Program-made: the position numbers and the translations under genes
Shown: positions 25,863 through 36,069 of the stretch, one piece after another
Layout: each line of letters starts with the position of its first letter
How positions within the stretch are numbered: the stretch's first letter is position 1
From: Syntrophaceae bacterium UBA2210
Lineage (GTDB): Bacteria > Desulfobacterota > Syntrophia > Syntrophales > UBA2210
Assembly (NCBI GenBank): GCA_002327865.1
Contig: DCUQ01000009.1
Coordinates: 231,026 to 295,025 of the forward strand
Reading direction: 5' to 3'
DNA length: 64,000 bases
The notes under the pieces: model-generated
The model's input: only the letters and a program-made list of their open reading frames with translations
The model's database searches: none
Told to the model about the DNA's origin: nothing

Positions 25863-28490
25863 CTATAATGTCCTGACTATTTTTTCTTTTGTGTACGCTT
25901 CTATGATATCCCCTTCTTTGATATCATTAAAGTTTTCTATTCCGATCCCGCATTCAAGCCCGGAGGATACTTCTTTTGCATCATCTTTGAATCTCTTGAG
26001 CGACAGGAACTTGCCATCGTGAATAACCACGCCGTCTCTCAGTAATCGCAATCTGGCGTTTCTTGTTAATTTGCCATCGGTAACGCGACTTCCCGCGATA
26101 GTGCCGATCTTTGACACTTTAAACACCTGGAGAACTTCCGCACGCCCCTGAACCAATTCTTCATAGACAGGCTCAAGCAACCCCTCCATGGCCTTTTTCA
26201 CATCAGAAATGGCATCATATATGATATCGTAAAGTTTGACGTCGACGCCTTCCCTGTCGATAATCTCGGAAACCCGCGCATCGGGTCTGACCTTGAATCC
26301 GATTACTATAGCATCGGAAGCCGACGCCAGCATGACGTCCGTTTCAGTGATAGCACCTGCGGAGGCGTGCACAAGATTCAATTTTATATCTTCTGTACTG
26401 AGTTTAACGAGCGACTCGGAGAGCGCTTCCACCGATCCTTGAACATCCGCTTTGATAACGACGTTCAATTCCTTGGCACCTTCCTTGATTCTTTCATACA
26501 ATTGCTCGAGCGTAATCTTTGAAGTCCTGGCAAGTTCTTTCTCCCGTTCTTTTCTCAGCCAGTGTTCACCGATGGTTCGCGCCTTTTTGTCATCTTCCAC
26601 GCACATGAAATCCATTCCAGCCTGCGGAACGCTGGAAAAACCGATAACTTCCACCGGCATCGAAGGTCCTGCTTCCTGGACCCGACGCCCGTTGTCGTTA
26701 ATCATGGCGCGTACCCTGCCATACTCTATTCTGGAAACAATTGCATCTCCTTCCCGCAGGGTGCCTTCTTGAACGATAACGGTAGCAACAGGGCCTCTTC
26801 CTTTATCAAGCCTCGCCTCAATAACAACACCGCGCGCCAGCCTGTCCGGATCAGCCTTCAGTTCCATAATATCCGCCTGGAGAAGAATCAATTCCATCAA
26901 ATCCTCTATACCTTTGTTCTGTTTTGCAGACACCTCGGCATATATCGTGTCTCCTCCCCAAGCTTCTGGTACGAGGTCAAACTCCGCGAGTTGCTGTTTT
27001 ATTCTCTCCGGATCGGCGTTTGCCTTGTCAATTTTATTAACCGCGATTATGATAGGAACACCTGCCGCCCGTGAATGATTAATTGCCTCAATCGTCTGGT
27101 CCATAACACCATCATCGGCAGCAACGACAAGCACTACAATATCGGTTACCTGGGCCCCTCTTGCCCGCATTGCGGTGAAGGCCTCATGTCCCGGCGTATC
27201 AAGAAACACAATGTCCCGTTCTTTTATACGTGCGTGATATGCTCCGATAGCCTGGGTTATGCCACCCGATTCTCCATCGATAACATGCGTCTGGCGTATA
27301 ACATCCAGAAGCGACGTTTTTCCGTGATCGACATGCCCCATTATAGTAACAACGGGGGCCCTTGACTTGAGTTTTTCGGACGAAGGGGCTTCACGCTGCA
27401 TGATTTCCTCGTATTCCGTTCCTGCAGATTCCACCTGATATCCAAACTCACCGGCTACGAGAATCGCCACATCTATATCTATCGACTGATTGATCGTAAC
27501 CATCATGCCTAATGAAACAAGCTTCTGGATAACCTCACCGGCCTTGATGCCCATTTTTTTTGCGAGATCACTTATTTTAACCGCTTCTTCTACTTTTACT
27601 CTTCGTTTTATCGCCTTGGGGGTCGTAATCTCGGTCATTTTCATCCTGGTAGGTATGGGTTTTTCCTTTTCCTCTTTCCAGATCGGGGACTCTTCCGTAT
27701 CCTGCTTTCTCGTGAACCGCTTCTTCTTTTTATCGAATTGCTGTTTAATGAAGGCTTTTTTCGGCTGCCATTCTTTATCCACAACCACTTTCACGGGCTT
27801 CTTCGACTTAAACAAATTTTTAGGCTTCGGTGATGGCCCTTGCTTCTCATCTCCACTTAACATCTCTAATTCCTGGGATACCTGTTTTCGCTCTTCGGGT
27901 TTGGGAGAAATCTCTTCTTTCGGCAGCGTTTTTTTCACCTCTTTTTGAGGGGCCTGCCGGATAATTTTTATCATCGGTTTCTGCTGTTTTATTACCGGTG
28001 CGGCTTTTTTTTCTTTTATAACTTCTTTCTTTTCTTTATCGCCACCTTCCGGCGTAACAGGCGTCTCCTCCTTTTCAACCGGTTCTTTTACTCCCTCTTT
28101 TACCGATGCTATTACCGGTTCTTTTACTTCCTCAGTCGCCGATTCTTTTACCGGGGGTCCTTGAACAGGTTCTATAACCATTCTATCTGATGGTTCGGTT
28201 GTTGTTTCTGCCGATTCCGCCTCAGCTTGAAGATCGTCAGGCGCCTGTTCAATATCCGAATCCTGCTTACGGATTGCTCTTCTTCGTATAACAGTATCTT
28301 TGACCCTTTTTTCTACAATTGCGTCTTTCTCACCCAGTGCAAACTCTTTTCGAACCCTATCAACTTCGCCCGCTTCGAGAGAACTGGAATGGGCCTTGAC
28401 GGCTATCCCGAGTTTTTCTAATCGCGCGATAAGATCTTTATTGTCTATGCCGAGATCTTTAGCCAATTCGTAGACTCGTATTTTGGACAT
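25863..28490 (-). CDS. infB: Translation initiation factor IF-2
   Basis: The GTPase that places initiator tRNA in the ribosome. The 875 residues include an N-terminal IF2_N motif ([20 protein letters not shown]), a long charged linker (about 80-300) and a second IF2_N ([20 protein letters not shown]). The GTPase domain follows, with [17 protein letters not shown] and NKIDK, and then the C-terminal beta-barrel domains. The charged, low-complexity linker is usual for IF-2. It lies between nusA and the DUF503 gene. Confidence 0.98.
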   Translation of the reverse strand: MSKIRVYELAKDLGIDNKDLIARLEKLGIAVKAHSSSLEAGEVDRVRKEFALGEKDAIVEKRVKDTVIRRRAIRKQDSDIEQAPDDLQAEAESAETTTEPSDRMVIEPVQGPPVKESATEEVKEPVIASVKEGVKEPVEKEETPVTPEGGDKEKKEVIKEKKAAPVIKQQKPMIKIIRQAPQKEVKKTLPKEEISPKPEERKQVSQELEMLSGDEKQGPSPKPKNLFKSKKPVKVVVDKEWQPKKAFIKQQFDKKKKRFTRKQDTEESPIWKEEKEKPIPTRMKMTEITTPKAIKRRVKVEEAVKISDLAKKMGIKAGEVIQKLVSLGMMVTINQSIDIDVAILVAGEFGYQVESAGTEYEEIMQREAPSSEKLKSRAPVVTIMGHVDHGKTSLLDVIRQTHVIDGESGGITQAIGAYHARIKERDIVFLDTPGHEAFTAMRARGAQVTDIVVLVVAADDGVMDQTIEAINHSRAAGVPIIIAVNKIDKANADPERIKQQLAEFDLVPEAWGGDTIYAEVSAKQNKGIEDLMELILLQADIMELKADPDRLARGVVIEARLDKGRGPVATVIVQEGTLREGDAIVSRIEYGRVRAMINDNGRRVQEAGPSMPVEVIGFSSVPQAGMDFMCVEDDKKARTIGEHWLRKEREKELARTSKITLEQLYERIKEGAKELNVVIKADVQGSVEALSESLVKLSTEDIKLNLVHASAGAITETDVMLASASDAIVIGFKVRPDARVSEIIDREGVDVKLYDIIYDAISDVKKAMEGLLEPVYEELVQGRAEVLQVFKVSKIGTIAGSRVTDGKLTRNARLRLLRDGVVIHDGKFLSLKRFKDDAKEVSSGLECGIGIENFNDIKEGDIIEAYTKEKIVRTL

Positions 28491-28535
28491 TATTAAGACT
28501 CCTGATTGCCTCGCCGGTAGTGCACGAACCGTTGT

Positions 28536-29804
28536 TTAAATATCTTCCGACAGACCCTCGCTGCCTTCGTTATCAATAATCTTTCTTGCCTCTTCAATCA
28601 ATGTTACGGCTTTCTTATGGCTGATCCCCTTTATGGAGCTTAATACCTCCGGTTCTGCCGAAGCCATCATCGCAACATCCTTAAACCCTTCCTCATAAAG
28701 AAGATTGGCAGTATGCTCACCGATGCCGGTGATTCTCATGAGCGATTTATACCCTTCCTTTTCCTCTTCCGCGACACCGGCCTCATTTTTAACGTCTATT
28801 CTCCAGCCGGTAAGTCTGGCGGCCAGGCGCACATTCTGTCCGGCCCTGCCGATAGCCAGCGAAAGCTGATCATCCGGGACGATAACCTCCATAGTCTTGG
28901 CGCTTTCATCCATATACACCCTGTCGACCTTGGCCGGCGACAGCGCGTTGCACACATATCTTACGGGATCATCGGAACAGGGAACAATATCTATCTTTTC
29001 TCCTCGCAGTTCCTGAACAACGCCCTGCACTCTGGACCCCCTCATTCCGACACATGCTCCGACCGGGTCGATATCTTTATCCACGGATTTTACAGAGATC
29101 TTGGTCCGGTTTCCAGGCTCCCTTGCTATATTGACAATTTCTATAAGACCCTCCGATATTTCCGGAACCTCCATTTCAAAAAGTGTCCTGACAAAACCGG
29201 GATGTGTTCTGGACAGCAAGATCTGAGGCCCCTTCGATATCTTTTTCACGTCATATATGTATGCTCTTATTCTTTCACCTCTCCTGAACGATTCCCTTTT
29301 GATTTGCTCGGAAGCAGGAATGGCTCCCTCCGACATACCGAGAGTTACGATTATGTTTCCTCCCTCAAATCGCTGCACGAAACCGTTGACAAGTTCTCCC
29401 TTTCTGTCTTTGTATTCTTCATATACATTATTACGCTCAGCATCTTTAACCTTCTGGATTATAATCTGTTTAGCCGTCTGAACAGCGATTCTGCCGAAGG
29501 TATCCGTTTCTATTTTTATTCCAAGGCTGTCTCCGAGTTCCGCATCCTCATCCATTGCTTCACGCGCTTCTTCCAGGGATATCTGCGTGTCGGGATTCAG
29601 GACATTTTCCACCACTGTTTTGAAAAGAAAGGTTTCTATCTCTCCCGCCTCCTCGTTGTAATTCACTTCGAGATCAAGATCCAACCCGAGTTTCTTTCTT
29701 GCAGCGGTTAAAACGGCTGTTTCCAGCGCATCTATGATTATCTCTTTGTCTATGCCTTTTTCCTTTCCCATCTGTTCGATGAGACGCTTAAGATCTGGCA
29801 ACAT
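28536..29804 (-). CDS. nusA: Transcription termination/antitermination protein NusA
   Basis: Binds RNA polymerase and nascent RNA, controlling pausing, termination and antitermination. The 422 residues have an N-terminal polymerase-binding domain (1-125), S1 (GELVNGFVQRFEGGNIIVTLG near 134), KH1 and KH2 (SVDKDIDPVGACVGMRGSRVQ and LSLAIGRAGQNVRLAARLTGW) and a C-terminal helix-hairpin-helix region (LMRITGIGEHTANLL, LSSIKGISHKKA). It could regulate its own operon through the terminator found upstream of rimP. Confidence 0.98.
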   Translation of the reverse strand: MLPDLKRLIEQMGKEKGIDKEIIIDALETAVLTAARKKLGLDLDLEVNYNEEAGEIETFLFKTVVENVLNPDTQISLEEAREAMDEDAELGDSLGIKIETDTFGRIAVQTAKQIIIQKVKDAERNNVYEEYKDRKGELVNGFVQRFEGGNIIVTLGMSEGAIPASEQIKRESFRRGERIRAYIYDVKKISKGPQILLSRTHPGFVRTLFEMEVPEISEGLIEIVNIAREPGNRTKISVKSVDKDIDPVGACVGMRGSRVQGVVQELRGEKIDIVPCSDDPVRYVCNALSPAKVDRVYMDESAKTMEVIVPDDQLSLAIGRAGQNVRLAARLTGWRIDVKNEAGVAEEEKEGYKSLMRITGIGEHTANLLYEEGFKDVAMMASAEPEVLSSIKGISHKKAVTLIEEARKIIDNEGSEGLSEDI

Positions 29805-29820
29805 GCTACTGCCCTCCGAG

Positions 29821-30300
29821 CTAAAATTCGTATTGAAGATTTGCCTTCACTACTTTATTCTTCGGTATATTGTAAATCCTTCCCCCAACATCCACGACAA
29901 GGACCATTTCTCCTTCTTTCTCAACAAATTCCAACAACCTTCCCTTGAAATTTTTCCTTCCCTCTATCTTCCCGGCGATACTGATAGAGACCTTGTGCCC
30001 TGTATAACGTACAAAATCTTTGTCACGTACAAGGGGACGGTCGAGTCCGGGAGACGATATCTCCAGATCGTAGGAACCCGGAGGGATATCATGTACATCG
30101 AGAAGATCTCCAATCTCACCGCTTATCATGGCACAATCATCGAGCCCCACACCGCCTTCTTTATCTATGTAGATCCTGACCATCCAGCGGGCTTTTCCCT
30201 TGAGACATTCGACATCGACAAGCTCCATCTGCTCGGATTCGATAACCTGTTCAACCAGGTCTATTATCTTTTCGCGATACGATCGGCTCGAATGATTCAT
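29821..30300 (-). CDS. rimP: Ribosome maturation factor RimP
   Basis: Needed for 30S subunit maturation. The 159 residues carry the family motifs LVDVECLKGKARWMVRIYIDKEGGVGLDDCAMIS and YDLEISSPGLDRPL. It is the first protein gene of the nusA-infB operon. The only ribosome-site-like sequence (GTGGTG) comes immediately after the T-tract of a strong hairpin, so the gene depends on transcription passing that terminator or on an undetected start site. Confidence 0.96.
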   Translation of the reverse strand: MNHSSRSYREKIIDLVEQVIESEQMELVDVECLKGKARWMVRIYIDKEGGVGLDDCAMISGEIGDLLDVHDIPPGSYDLEISSPGLDRPLVRDKDFVRYTGHKVSISIAGKIEGRKNFKGRLLEFVEKEGEMVLVVDVGGRIYNIPKNKVVKANLQYEF

Positions 30301-30317
30301 TTTTCACCACAAAAAAT

Positions 30318-30339
30318 AAAAAAAGCGGGCAAGGCCCAC
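30318..30339 (-). terminator. Intrinsic terminator between tRNA-Gly and rimP
   Basis: Minus-strand hairpin GTGGGC-CTT-GCCCGC (30339-30325, one G-U pair) followed by seven T residues, then a further T-rich run. It ends about 18 nt before the rimP ATG and follows tRNA-Gly. It would release the tRNA transcript and, with partial read-through, meter expression of rimP-nusA-infB. Confidence 0.85.
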
Positions 30340-30388
30340 TTCTCGTATGCTGATAACACAGCAATAATTCTTTTGCAACCAAAAATAA

Positions 30389-30463
30389 TGGAGCGGGCGA
30401 TGGGATTCGAACCCACGACTTTCAGCTTGGGAAGCTGACATTCTACCCCTGAATTACGCCCGC
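30389..30463 (-). tRNA. tRNA-Gly(CCC)
   Basis: A 75-nt cloverleaf including encoded CCA. Acceptor GCGGGCG pairs with CGCCCGC; the D arm contains AGGGGTA. The anticodon arm TCAGC-TTCCCAA-GCTGA places CCC at positions 34-36, and the T arm has GGTTCGAATCC. It reads GGG glycine codons. It lies upstream of rimP, in the place taken by metY in enterobacterial nusA operons. Confidence 0.95.
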
Positions 30464-30482
30464 TCAATAATTGCTTTGCAGT

Positions 30483-30511
30483 CCTTTAGGTGACCACGTG
30501 CTTTTTGTCAA
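30483..30511 (-). promoter_or_regulatory. Promoter for tRNA-Gly (and possibly the rimP-nusA operon)
   Basis: Minus-strand TTGACA (30511-30506), 17-nt spacer, TAAAGG (30488-30483); the tRNA 5' end lies 20 nt downstream. The -35 is perfect and the -10 is poor. No other good promoter is visible ahead of rimP. Confidence 0.5.
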
Positions 30512-30535
30512 GCGTTTTTTGTCTTGAATTGCGCT

Positions 30536-31831
30536 CTAAGACCGTATTTTATCAAGTCTTATTGTAATCGATCTTTTGTGCGCTTCAAGGCCTTCAATCG
30601 CGGCAAACCCGGCAGCCTTTGCCCCGTGTTTTCCGAGTGCCTCTTCGGAAAAGGATATTACGTTCATTCTTTTGATGAAATCATAAACCCCGAGAGGCGA
30701 AGAAAATCGTGCCGTCCCTCCGGTGGGAAGGATATGATTCGGGCCCGCGATATAATCTCCCAGAACCTCCGGTGTATTCCTTCCGAGAAATACCGCGCCC
30801 GCATTCGTTATCCTGTCAAGGAGATTTTCGGGTTTTTCCACCGCCAGTTCAAGATGCTCCGGCGCGAGACTGTTCGCGATATCTACCGCCTCATCCATAT
30901 CCCTGGTTATAATCGCCGCACCATAATTTGTCAGCGCCTCGGCAGCCACAGCACGTTCAAGCCGTTCTGCCTGGATTCCGGCTTCAGCGGCAACCCGGCA
31001 GGCAAGATTATCATCCGGCGTCAGAAGAATCGCGCCGGCCATCGGATCATGCTCAGCCTGTGATAGGAGATCGGCGGCGACCACTTCCGGGTCCGCCATA
31101 CTGTCGGCAATGATAACTATCTCACTCGGACCGGCCACCATGTCTATACCTGTTTTCCCGTATACCATCTTTTTCGCGGCGGCTACGTAGATATTCCCGG
31201 GGCCGACTATTTTATCCACACGGGGAACAGTCTGCGTACCAAAGGCAAGCGCGGCCACAGCCTGAGCCCCGCCGATCTTGAATATACGGCTCACACCGGA
31301 CAGACGTGCGGCGACAAGCATCAGAGGATTTAAGTCTCCTCCTCTGGCCGGAGTGACAAGAATGATTTCTTTGACACCCGCGATACTGGCAGGCACAGCG
31401 GCCATTAATACCGTGGAGGGGTAGGTAGCGAGGCCGCCCGGAGCATATATCCCTACACGTTCAAGGGGACGCACTACCTGTCCGAGTTTTATCCCGTCAT
31501 CATCTGAATAAGACCAGGACCGCTCAACCTGTTTCCTGTGGAATGCTTCTATCCGCGCGGCAGAAAACCTGAGTATATCGAGATCATCTGCATTTACTTT
31601 GCGGAACGCCGCTTCTATTTCATCCGGAAAAACTTCAACAGTGAGCGCATCAAGAAGAACACCATCAAACTTTTCCGTGTACTCAAAAAGCGCGTCATCT
31701 CCCCGTGCTTTAACATCATCCAGAATTACTGATACAACATCCTCAACGGATGCCGGTACGGAATGCCGCCTGTTTTTTATACGCTCAAGTTCCGCCGCGA
31801 ATGAGCCTTCATGTGTTTTTAGAACATTCAC
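30536..31831 (-). CDS. hisD: Histidinol dehydrogenase
   Basis: Catalyses the last two steps of histidine synthesis, L-histidinol to L-histidine, with NAD and Zn. The 431 residues include YAPGGLATYPSTVLM, KIVGPGNIYVAAAK, MVAGPSEIVIIAD, AEHDPMAGAILLT, LAPEHLEL and GDYIAGPNHILPTGGTARF, all conserved around the active site. It starts 2 nt after murA. Other his genes are not in the window. Confidence 0.98.
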   Translation of the reverse strand: MNVLKTHEGSFAAELERIKNRRHSVPASVEDVVSVILDDVKARGDDALFEYTEKFDGVLLDALTVEVFPDEIEAAFRKVNADDLDILRFSAARIEAFHRKQVERSWSYSDDDGIKLGQVVRPLERVGIYAPGGLATYPSTVLMAAVPASIAGVKEIILVTPARGGDLNPLMLVAARLSGVSRIFKIGGAQAVAALAFGTQTVPRVDKIVGPGNIYVAAAKKMVYGKTGIDMVAGPSEIVIIADSMADPEVVAADLLSQAEHDPMAGAILLTPDDNLACRVAAEAGIQAERLERAVAAEALTNYGAAIITRDMDEAVDIANSLAPEHLELAVEKPENLLDRITNAGAVFLGRNTPEVLGDYIAGPNHILPTGGTARFSSPLGVYDFIKRMNVISFSEEALGKHGAKAAGFAAIEGLEAHKRSITIRLDKIRS

Positions 31832-31833
31832 TT

Positions 31834-33084
31834 CTATCCTTTTACCCTCCTTATATCGGCGCCAATGGAAGAAATTTTCTTTTCTATATGTTCGTACCCT
31901 CTGTCTATGTGATAAATTCTTGAGATTTCGGTAGTACCTTCGGCTACCAGCCCGGCAAGTATAAGCGACGCGGAAGCTCTCAGGTCGGTCGCCATCACAG
32001 GGGCGCCACGAAGCCCGGAAACGCCTCTTACAATCGCGCTGTTACAATCAACGGTTATGTCCGCCCCCATTCTCATAAGTTCATTAACATGCATAAATCT
32101 GTTTTCAAACACAGTTTCTTTAATAACACTGCTTCCCCCGCCCATGGACATCAGCACCATGATCTGTGCCTGAAGATCCGTGGGAAACCCGGGATAGGGA
32201 AGGGTTTTTACATCCACACTGGTTATATCCCGGTTGCCTACCACTCTGAGCCCGCCGTCTATCGGGGTGATCTCCATGCCCGTTTCCCGCAATTTGGTTA
32301 TCACGGCATCGAGATGACTCGGTATACATCCGAGAATTTTTACGTCTCCCCCGGTGAGACCCGCTGCGATCATATACGTTCCCGCTTCAATTCTGTCGGG
32401 AATTATGTCGGCTTCAACAGGCCGCAGGGTTTTCACCCCTTCGATCTCCACGATATCCGTTCCAGCTCCCCTGATCTTTGCACCCATACCGTTCAATACG
32501 TCGGCAAGATTGACAATCTCCGGTTCCCGTGCCGCATTTTCGAGAATCGTTGTCCCATCGGCGAGCGAAGCGGCCATCATGATATTTTCGGTGCCTGTCA
32601 CCGTTGATATATCGAAATATATGGTGGCTCCTCTGAGTCTTGGCGCCCTGGCTTCCACGTAACCGTCTTTGAGTTCTATCTCCGCTCCCATAGCCTGCAA
32701 GGCCTTTAGATGTAAATTTACCGGTCTGGCACCTATTGCGCATCCGCCCGGAAGAGAAACACGAGCCCTGCCCATCCGTGCAACGAGCGGTCCAAGAACA
32801 AGAATCGAGGCCCTCATAGTTTTAACCAGATCGTAGGGGGCCTCACAGCTTGTTATTGTTCCCGCATTGATTTTCAGCGTCTCATCTCCCTCGATCTCGG
32901 TTCCGAATCCTGTCAGAAGTTTCTTTGTCGTAGCAATGTCCGCAAGATCGGGAACGTTATGAAAGACATTCCACCCCTCCGTAAGCAACGAAGACACAAT
33001 GACAGGGAGAGCGGCATTCTTGGCACCGCTGACGCGGACGGACCCTTCGAGCCGCCTTCCACCATGTATGATAATTCTGTCCAC
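31834..33084 (-). CDS. murA: UDP-N-acetylglucosamine 1-carboxyvinyltransferase MurA
   Basis: Transfers enolpyruvate from PEP to UDP-GlcNAc, the first committed step of peptidoglycan synthesis. The 416 residues have the catalytic loop [16 protein letters not shown] with Cys115 (the fosfomycin target) and the N-terminal SGAKNAALP substrate motif. It lies 4 nt downstream of prmC and 2 nt upstream of hisD. Confidence 0.98.
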   Translation of the reverse strand: MDRIIIHGGRRLEGSVRVSGAKNAALPVIVSSLLTEGWNVFHNVPDLADIATTKKLLTGFGTEIEGDETLKINAGTITSCEAPYDLVKTMRASILVLGPLVARMGRARVSLPGGCAIGARPVNLHLKALQAMGAEIELKDGYVEARAPRLRGATIYFDISTVTGTENIMMAASLADGTTILENAAREPEIVNLADVLNGMGAKIRGAGTDIVEIEGVKTLRPVEADIIPDRIEAGTYMIAAGLTGGDVKILGCIPSHLDAVITKLRETGMEITPIDGGLRVVGNRDITSVDVKTLPYPGFPTDLQAQIMVLMSMGGGSSVIKETVFENRFMHVNELMRMGADITVDCNSAIVRGVSGLRGAPVMATDLRASASLILAGLVAEGTTEISRIYHIDRGYEHIEKKISSIGADIRRVKG

Positions 33085-33088
33085 GCCG

Positions 33089-33940
33089 TTATCCTTCCTT
33101 TCTCGCCATGACGACCCGTTCTATCCCGGAATAATCCGAGCGAACGTTAATATCACAGTAATCGTTCTCCTGCAGTATTTTGCATACGGAAAATCGTTGC
33201 CCCGCACCGATTTCCATGACAAGCCAACCGTTTTTCTCCAGAAATCCTTTCCCGTCGCGCGCAAGTTTACAGTGAAATTCCGTACCCTCCGGACCGGCTA
33301 TAAGTGCATGGCGAGGCTCGTAGTCCCTGACCTCCGGAGCGAGTAATGTAAATTCGTTCTCGGAAATATACGGAGGATTCGAAACGATTATATCAAATTT
33401 TCCTTCAACGGGCGTGAACATATCCCCTGATAGAAATAAAATTTTTCCCTCTATGTTATGATTCACAGCGTTCTTCGCGGCAACCGCAATAGCCTTCGGG
33501 GAACAATCGGTAGCCGTAATGACGGCGTTTTCAAGTTCGGATGCGAGCGTGATGCTGATCACCCCGCTTCCGGTACCGATTTCCAATATCCTGATGCCGC
33601 CCTTACCGGCTTTCCCAGAGAGCTTCAGCACTTCTTCGACCATAATTTCCGTGTCTGGTCTAGGTATCAACACATCCGGGGTCACCTCAAAATCCCGTGA
33701 CCAGAATTCTTTCTTCCGGGTGATATATGCAACCGGTTCCCCCTTCTTTCTCCTCTCTGACAGGGTGCAAAACCGTTTCAGTTCGTTGTCGGAAAGCTTC
33801 CTCCCGGGATGCGCGTAAAGAAAATCCCGCTCTCTGCCAATAGAAAACGCAAGCAGAATCTCGGCGTCCAGTCCGGGTGTAGGGAATTTCAAATCGTTAA
33901 AGTCCGATCTGGCCTTCCATAACAGTTGTCGAATCTTCAT
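33089..33940 (-). CDS. prmC: Peptide chain release factor N5-glutamine methyltransferase PrmC
   Basis: Methylates the GGQ glutamine of release factors using SAM. The protein has an N-terminal helical domain, the SAM motif [16 protein letters not shown] and the catalytic NPPYIS motif. The ATG at 33940 ([14 protein letters not shown]) gives 283 residues, the usual length. It has no clear ribosome site, but the longer frame to 34006 would need a TTG start. The usual upstream partner prfA is absent here. Confidence 0.94.
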   Translation of the reverse strand: MKIRQLLWKARSDFNDLKFPTPGLDAEILLAFSIGRERDFLYAHPGRKLSDNELKRFCTLSERRKKGEPVAYITRKKEFWSRDFEVTPDVLIPRPDTEIMVEEVLKLSGKAGKGGIRILEIGTGSGVISITLASELENAVITATDCSPKAIAVAAKNAVNHNIEGKILFLSGDMFTPVEGKFDIIVSNPPYISENEFTLLAPEVRDYEPRHALIAGPEGTEFHCKLARDGKGFLEKNGWLVMEIGAGQRFSVCKILQENDYCDINVRSDYSGIERVVMARKEG

Positions 33941-34109
33941 CGTATGGTTGCCGTCAGCGATCAGTATGACTGGTTTCCAATTGGTGAGAGCTGATTCCTC
34001 AACCAAAAATATTCCGGAACCGGTTTCATAGCGCAGGGAATTCGTACCACGTGGTTTTATCCTTCTTACATATACTACTTAAAGAGTAACTGCTTTCACA
34101 TTAGAGGCT

Positions 34110-34137
34110 TATATATAATCGAAATATTGTTTGTCAA
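34110..34137 (-). promoter_or_regulatory. Promoter of prmC-murA-hisD
   Basis: Minus-strand TTGACA (34137-34132), 16-nt spacer, TATATA (34115-34110) in a very AT-rich setting, facing prmC. The 350-nt gap between prmC and the divergent racemase gene shows nothing else I can name. Confidence 0.6.
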
Positions 34138-34290
34138 GGCATTTTAAATCTGATATTAACAACTTATTGATTTAATGCCGCCCTGGATGAAACGGCTCCC
34201 GGTCAGCGAACGCACCCGTTGTTCGTACGGATTCCCGGATTTGCAGCGCTATTCAGGGCACTCATGTAACCGAAAAAGGATGCGTCACGC

Positions 34291-34989
34291 ATGAAAACAA
34301 TCGGACTACTCGGTGGTATGAGCTGGGAATCGACCGCAACGTACTACCGCATTATCAATGAAAGTGTAAAAGCCCGGTTAGGCGGTCTTCATTCCGCAAA
34401 ATTGTGTTTATACAGTGTTGATTTTGCCGAAATAGAACAATTGCAGAATTCGGGCAACTGGGATGCGACAGCGAAAATCCTGAGCCGCGCCGCAAAATGT
34501 CTCGAGCATGCCGGAGCGGATTTCATGATTATGTGCACAAACACAATGCACCTTGTAGCCCCTCAGATTGAAAAAAGCATAAACATCCCGTTTCTGCATA
34601 TCGCCGATGCCACAGCCGGGAAAGTTATCTCCGAGGGTATACGGTCCGTCGGTCTGCTTGGCACACGATTCACCATGGAGCAGGATTTTTACAAAGGCAG
34701 GCTGGAAACCTTATACGGTCTCACGGTGCATATACCCGACCCGGCCGACCGGATGATTGTTCATAATGTGATCTACGATGAGTTGTGCCTGGGAAAGATT
34801 GAAGCGAAATCCAGAGAGCAGTACCTTAGGATCATTGAAAAACTTGCGGAGGAAGGTGCAGATGCGATTATTCTCGGTTGCACGGAAATCGCGTTACTGG
34901 TTACACAGAATCAGACACCGGTACCGTTGTTCGATACCACCAGGATGCACGCAGAGAGAGCGGCAGATTATGCTCTGGAAGCAGGATGA
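34291..34989 (+). CDS. Aspartate/glutamate racemase family protein
   Basis: A 232-residue PLP-independent amino acid racemase. The two catalytic cysteines are in MCTNTMH (near residue 82) and LGCTEIAL (near residue 196), and the N terminus GLLGGMSWESTATYYRIIN is characteristic of the RacX/YgeA-like group. Products may be D-aspartate, D-glutamate or other D-amino acids; the natural substrate cannot be assigned. It is followed 140 nt later by an HD hydrolase on the same strand. Confidence 0.93.
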   Translation: MKTIGLLGGMSWESTATYYRIINESVKARLGGLHSAKLCLYSVDFAEIEQLQNSGNWDATAKILSRAAKCLEHAGADFMIMCTNTMHLVAPQIEKSINIPFLHIADATAGKVISEGIRSVGLLGTRFTMEQDFYKGRLETLYGLTVHIPDPADRMIVHNVIYDELCLGKIEAKSREQYLRIIEKLAEEGADAIILGCTEIALLVTQNQTPVPLFDTTRMHAERAADYALEAG

Positions 34990-35129
34990 AAGAGCAATAT
35001 ATGGAATCTTTTCCATCCACATAGCCATAAATAAAGCAATCAGAGCCCGGACGCTTTCCCTAATCGCTTACAGTCAGGGCAAATCGTTAACCATTACTGC
35101 AATCCATCACGGCCTTTGGAAACAAGATT

Positions 35130-35903
35130 ATGGAATTTAAAATACCCGTGCGCAAAAACAAAAAATTACGAATGCTGGCAGATCGAATCAACGCGGACCA
35201 GGAACTGATTCAGCTCTGGAAATGCGCAAATGTCAACGCGGTGAACCGTTCACACATCAGCGATCACGGCGAGGTGCATATTCGCATCGTTGCCAATGCC
35301 GCCTTGCGTATTATACGCCTGTTAACCGAGAGCGGCGTTACTCCGAGTGCGGTAACGGATCACGAATTGACTGCTGAAGACGCCGAATTGATTGTGGTAT
35401 TGGCAGCCTGCCTGCACGATATCGGTATTTCGGTTCACCGTAACAACCACGAAAGATACAGCGTTCTGATAGCATTTCGCAAAGCACGCGAATTGCTCGA
35501 GGGGATCTATGTAGAACCGGATTTGACAAAGATGGTGTCTGAAATCCTGCATGCCGTCATTGCCCATGATGCACGAGAAAAATGCCTTACCATCGAAGCC
35601 GGCGTCCTGAAAGTAGCCGACGCGACCGACATTACCAGTGGCCGCTCCCGCATTCCCTTCGAAGCAGGGACGGTAAACATACATTCCGTTTCCGCACAGG
35701 CTGTGGACAATGTAAATATCATCAAGGGAACAAAGAAACCGGTATGCATCGAAATCATACTGGCTAACTCCGCCGGCATTTTCCAGATTGACGAATTGTT
35801 GCGTAACAAGCTGGAAAATTCACCGCTGGTACCTTTTGTGGAAGTGACTGCAAAGATCGAAGGGGAATCTGAACGTCGATTGTTTGATTCATTTACCATG
35901 TAA
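35130..35903 (+). CDS. HD-domain phosphohydrolase-like protein
   Basis: A 257-residue soluble protein with a complete HD metal motif: SDHGEVHIRIV (first His), AACLHDIGIS (HD pair), HAVIAHD and VADATDITSG (final Asp). The C-terminal 80 residues form a beta-rich segment without an obvious name. HD proteins hydrolyse phosphate esters, often nucleotides or signalling molecules, but nothing identifies the substrate. Codon use looks similar to its neighbours. It may form a unit with the racemase and the following acyltransferase-like gene. Confidence 0.8.
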   Translation: MEFKIPVRKNKKLRMLADRINADQELIQLWKCANVNAVNRSHISDHGEVHIRIVANAALRIIRLLTESGVTPSAVTDHELTAEDAELIVVLAACLHDIGISVHRNNHERYSVLIAFRKARELLEGIYVEPDLTKMVSEILHAVIAHDAREKCLTIEAGVLKVADATDITSGRSRIPFEAGTVNIHSVSAQAVDNVNIIKGTKKPVCIEIILANSAGIFQIDELLRNKLENSPLVPFVEVTAKIEGESERRLFDSFTM

Positions 35904-36069
35904 ATCCGGTCCGATGTTATTCCAATACGCCGGATTGCCGGATTTCCCCTGCGCATATGCATTTGTGCCGCAAATGATCCGTTGCGACAGAACTAACCGC
36001 GATTCCTTGATCGCGTCTATGTTTTTGCCTTATCTTACTATCGCCGGTTACCGGACGAAGGAAAACTGT

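Noticed and set aside
35884..36069. Longer N terminus for the GNAT/FemAB-like gene
   Set aside because: The extra 62 residues overlap the HD gene end, are cysteine/proline-rich and lack a ribosome site; the ATG at 36070 has one.
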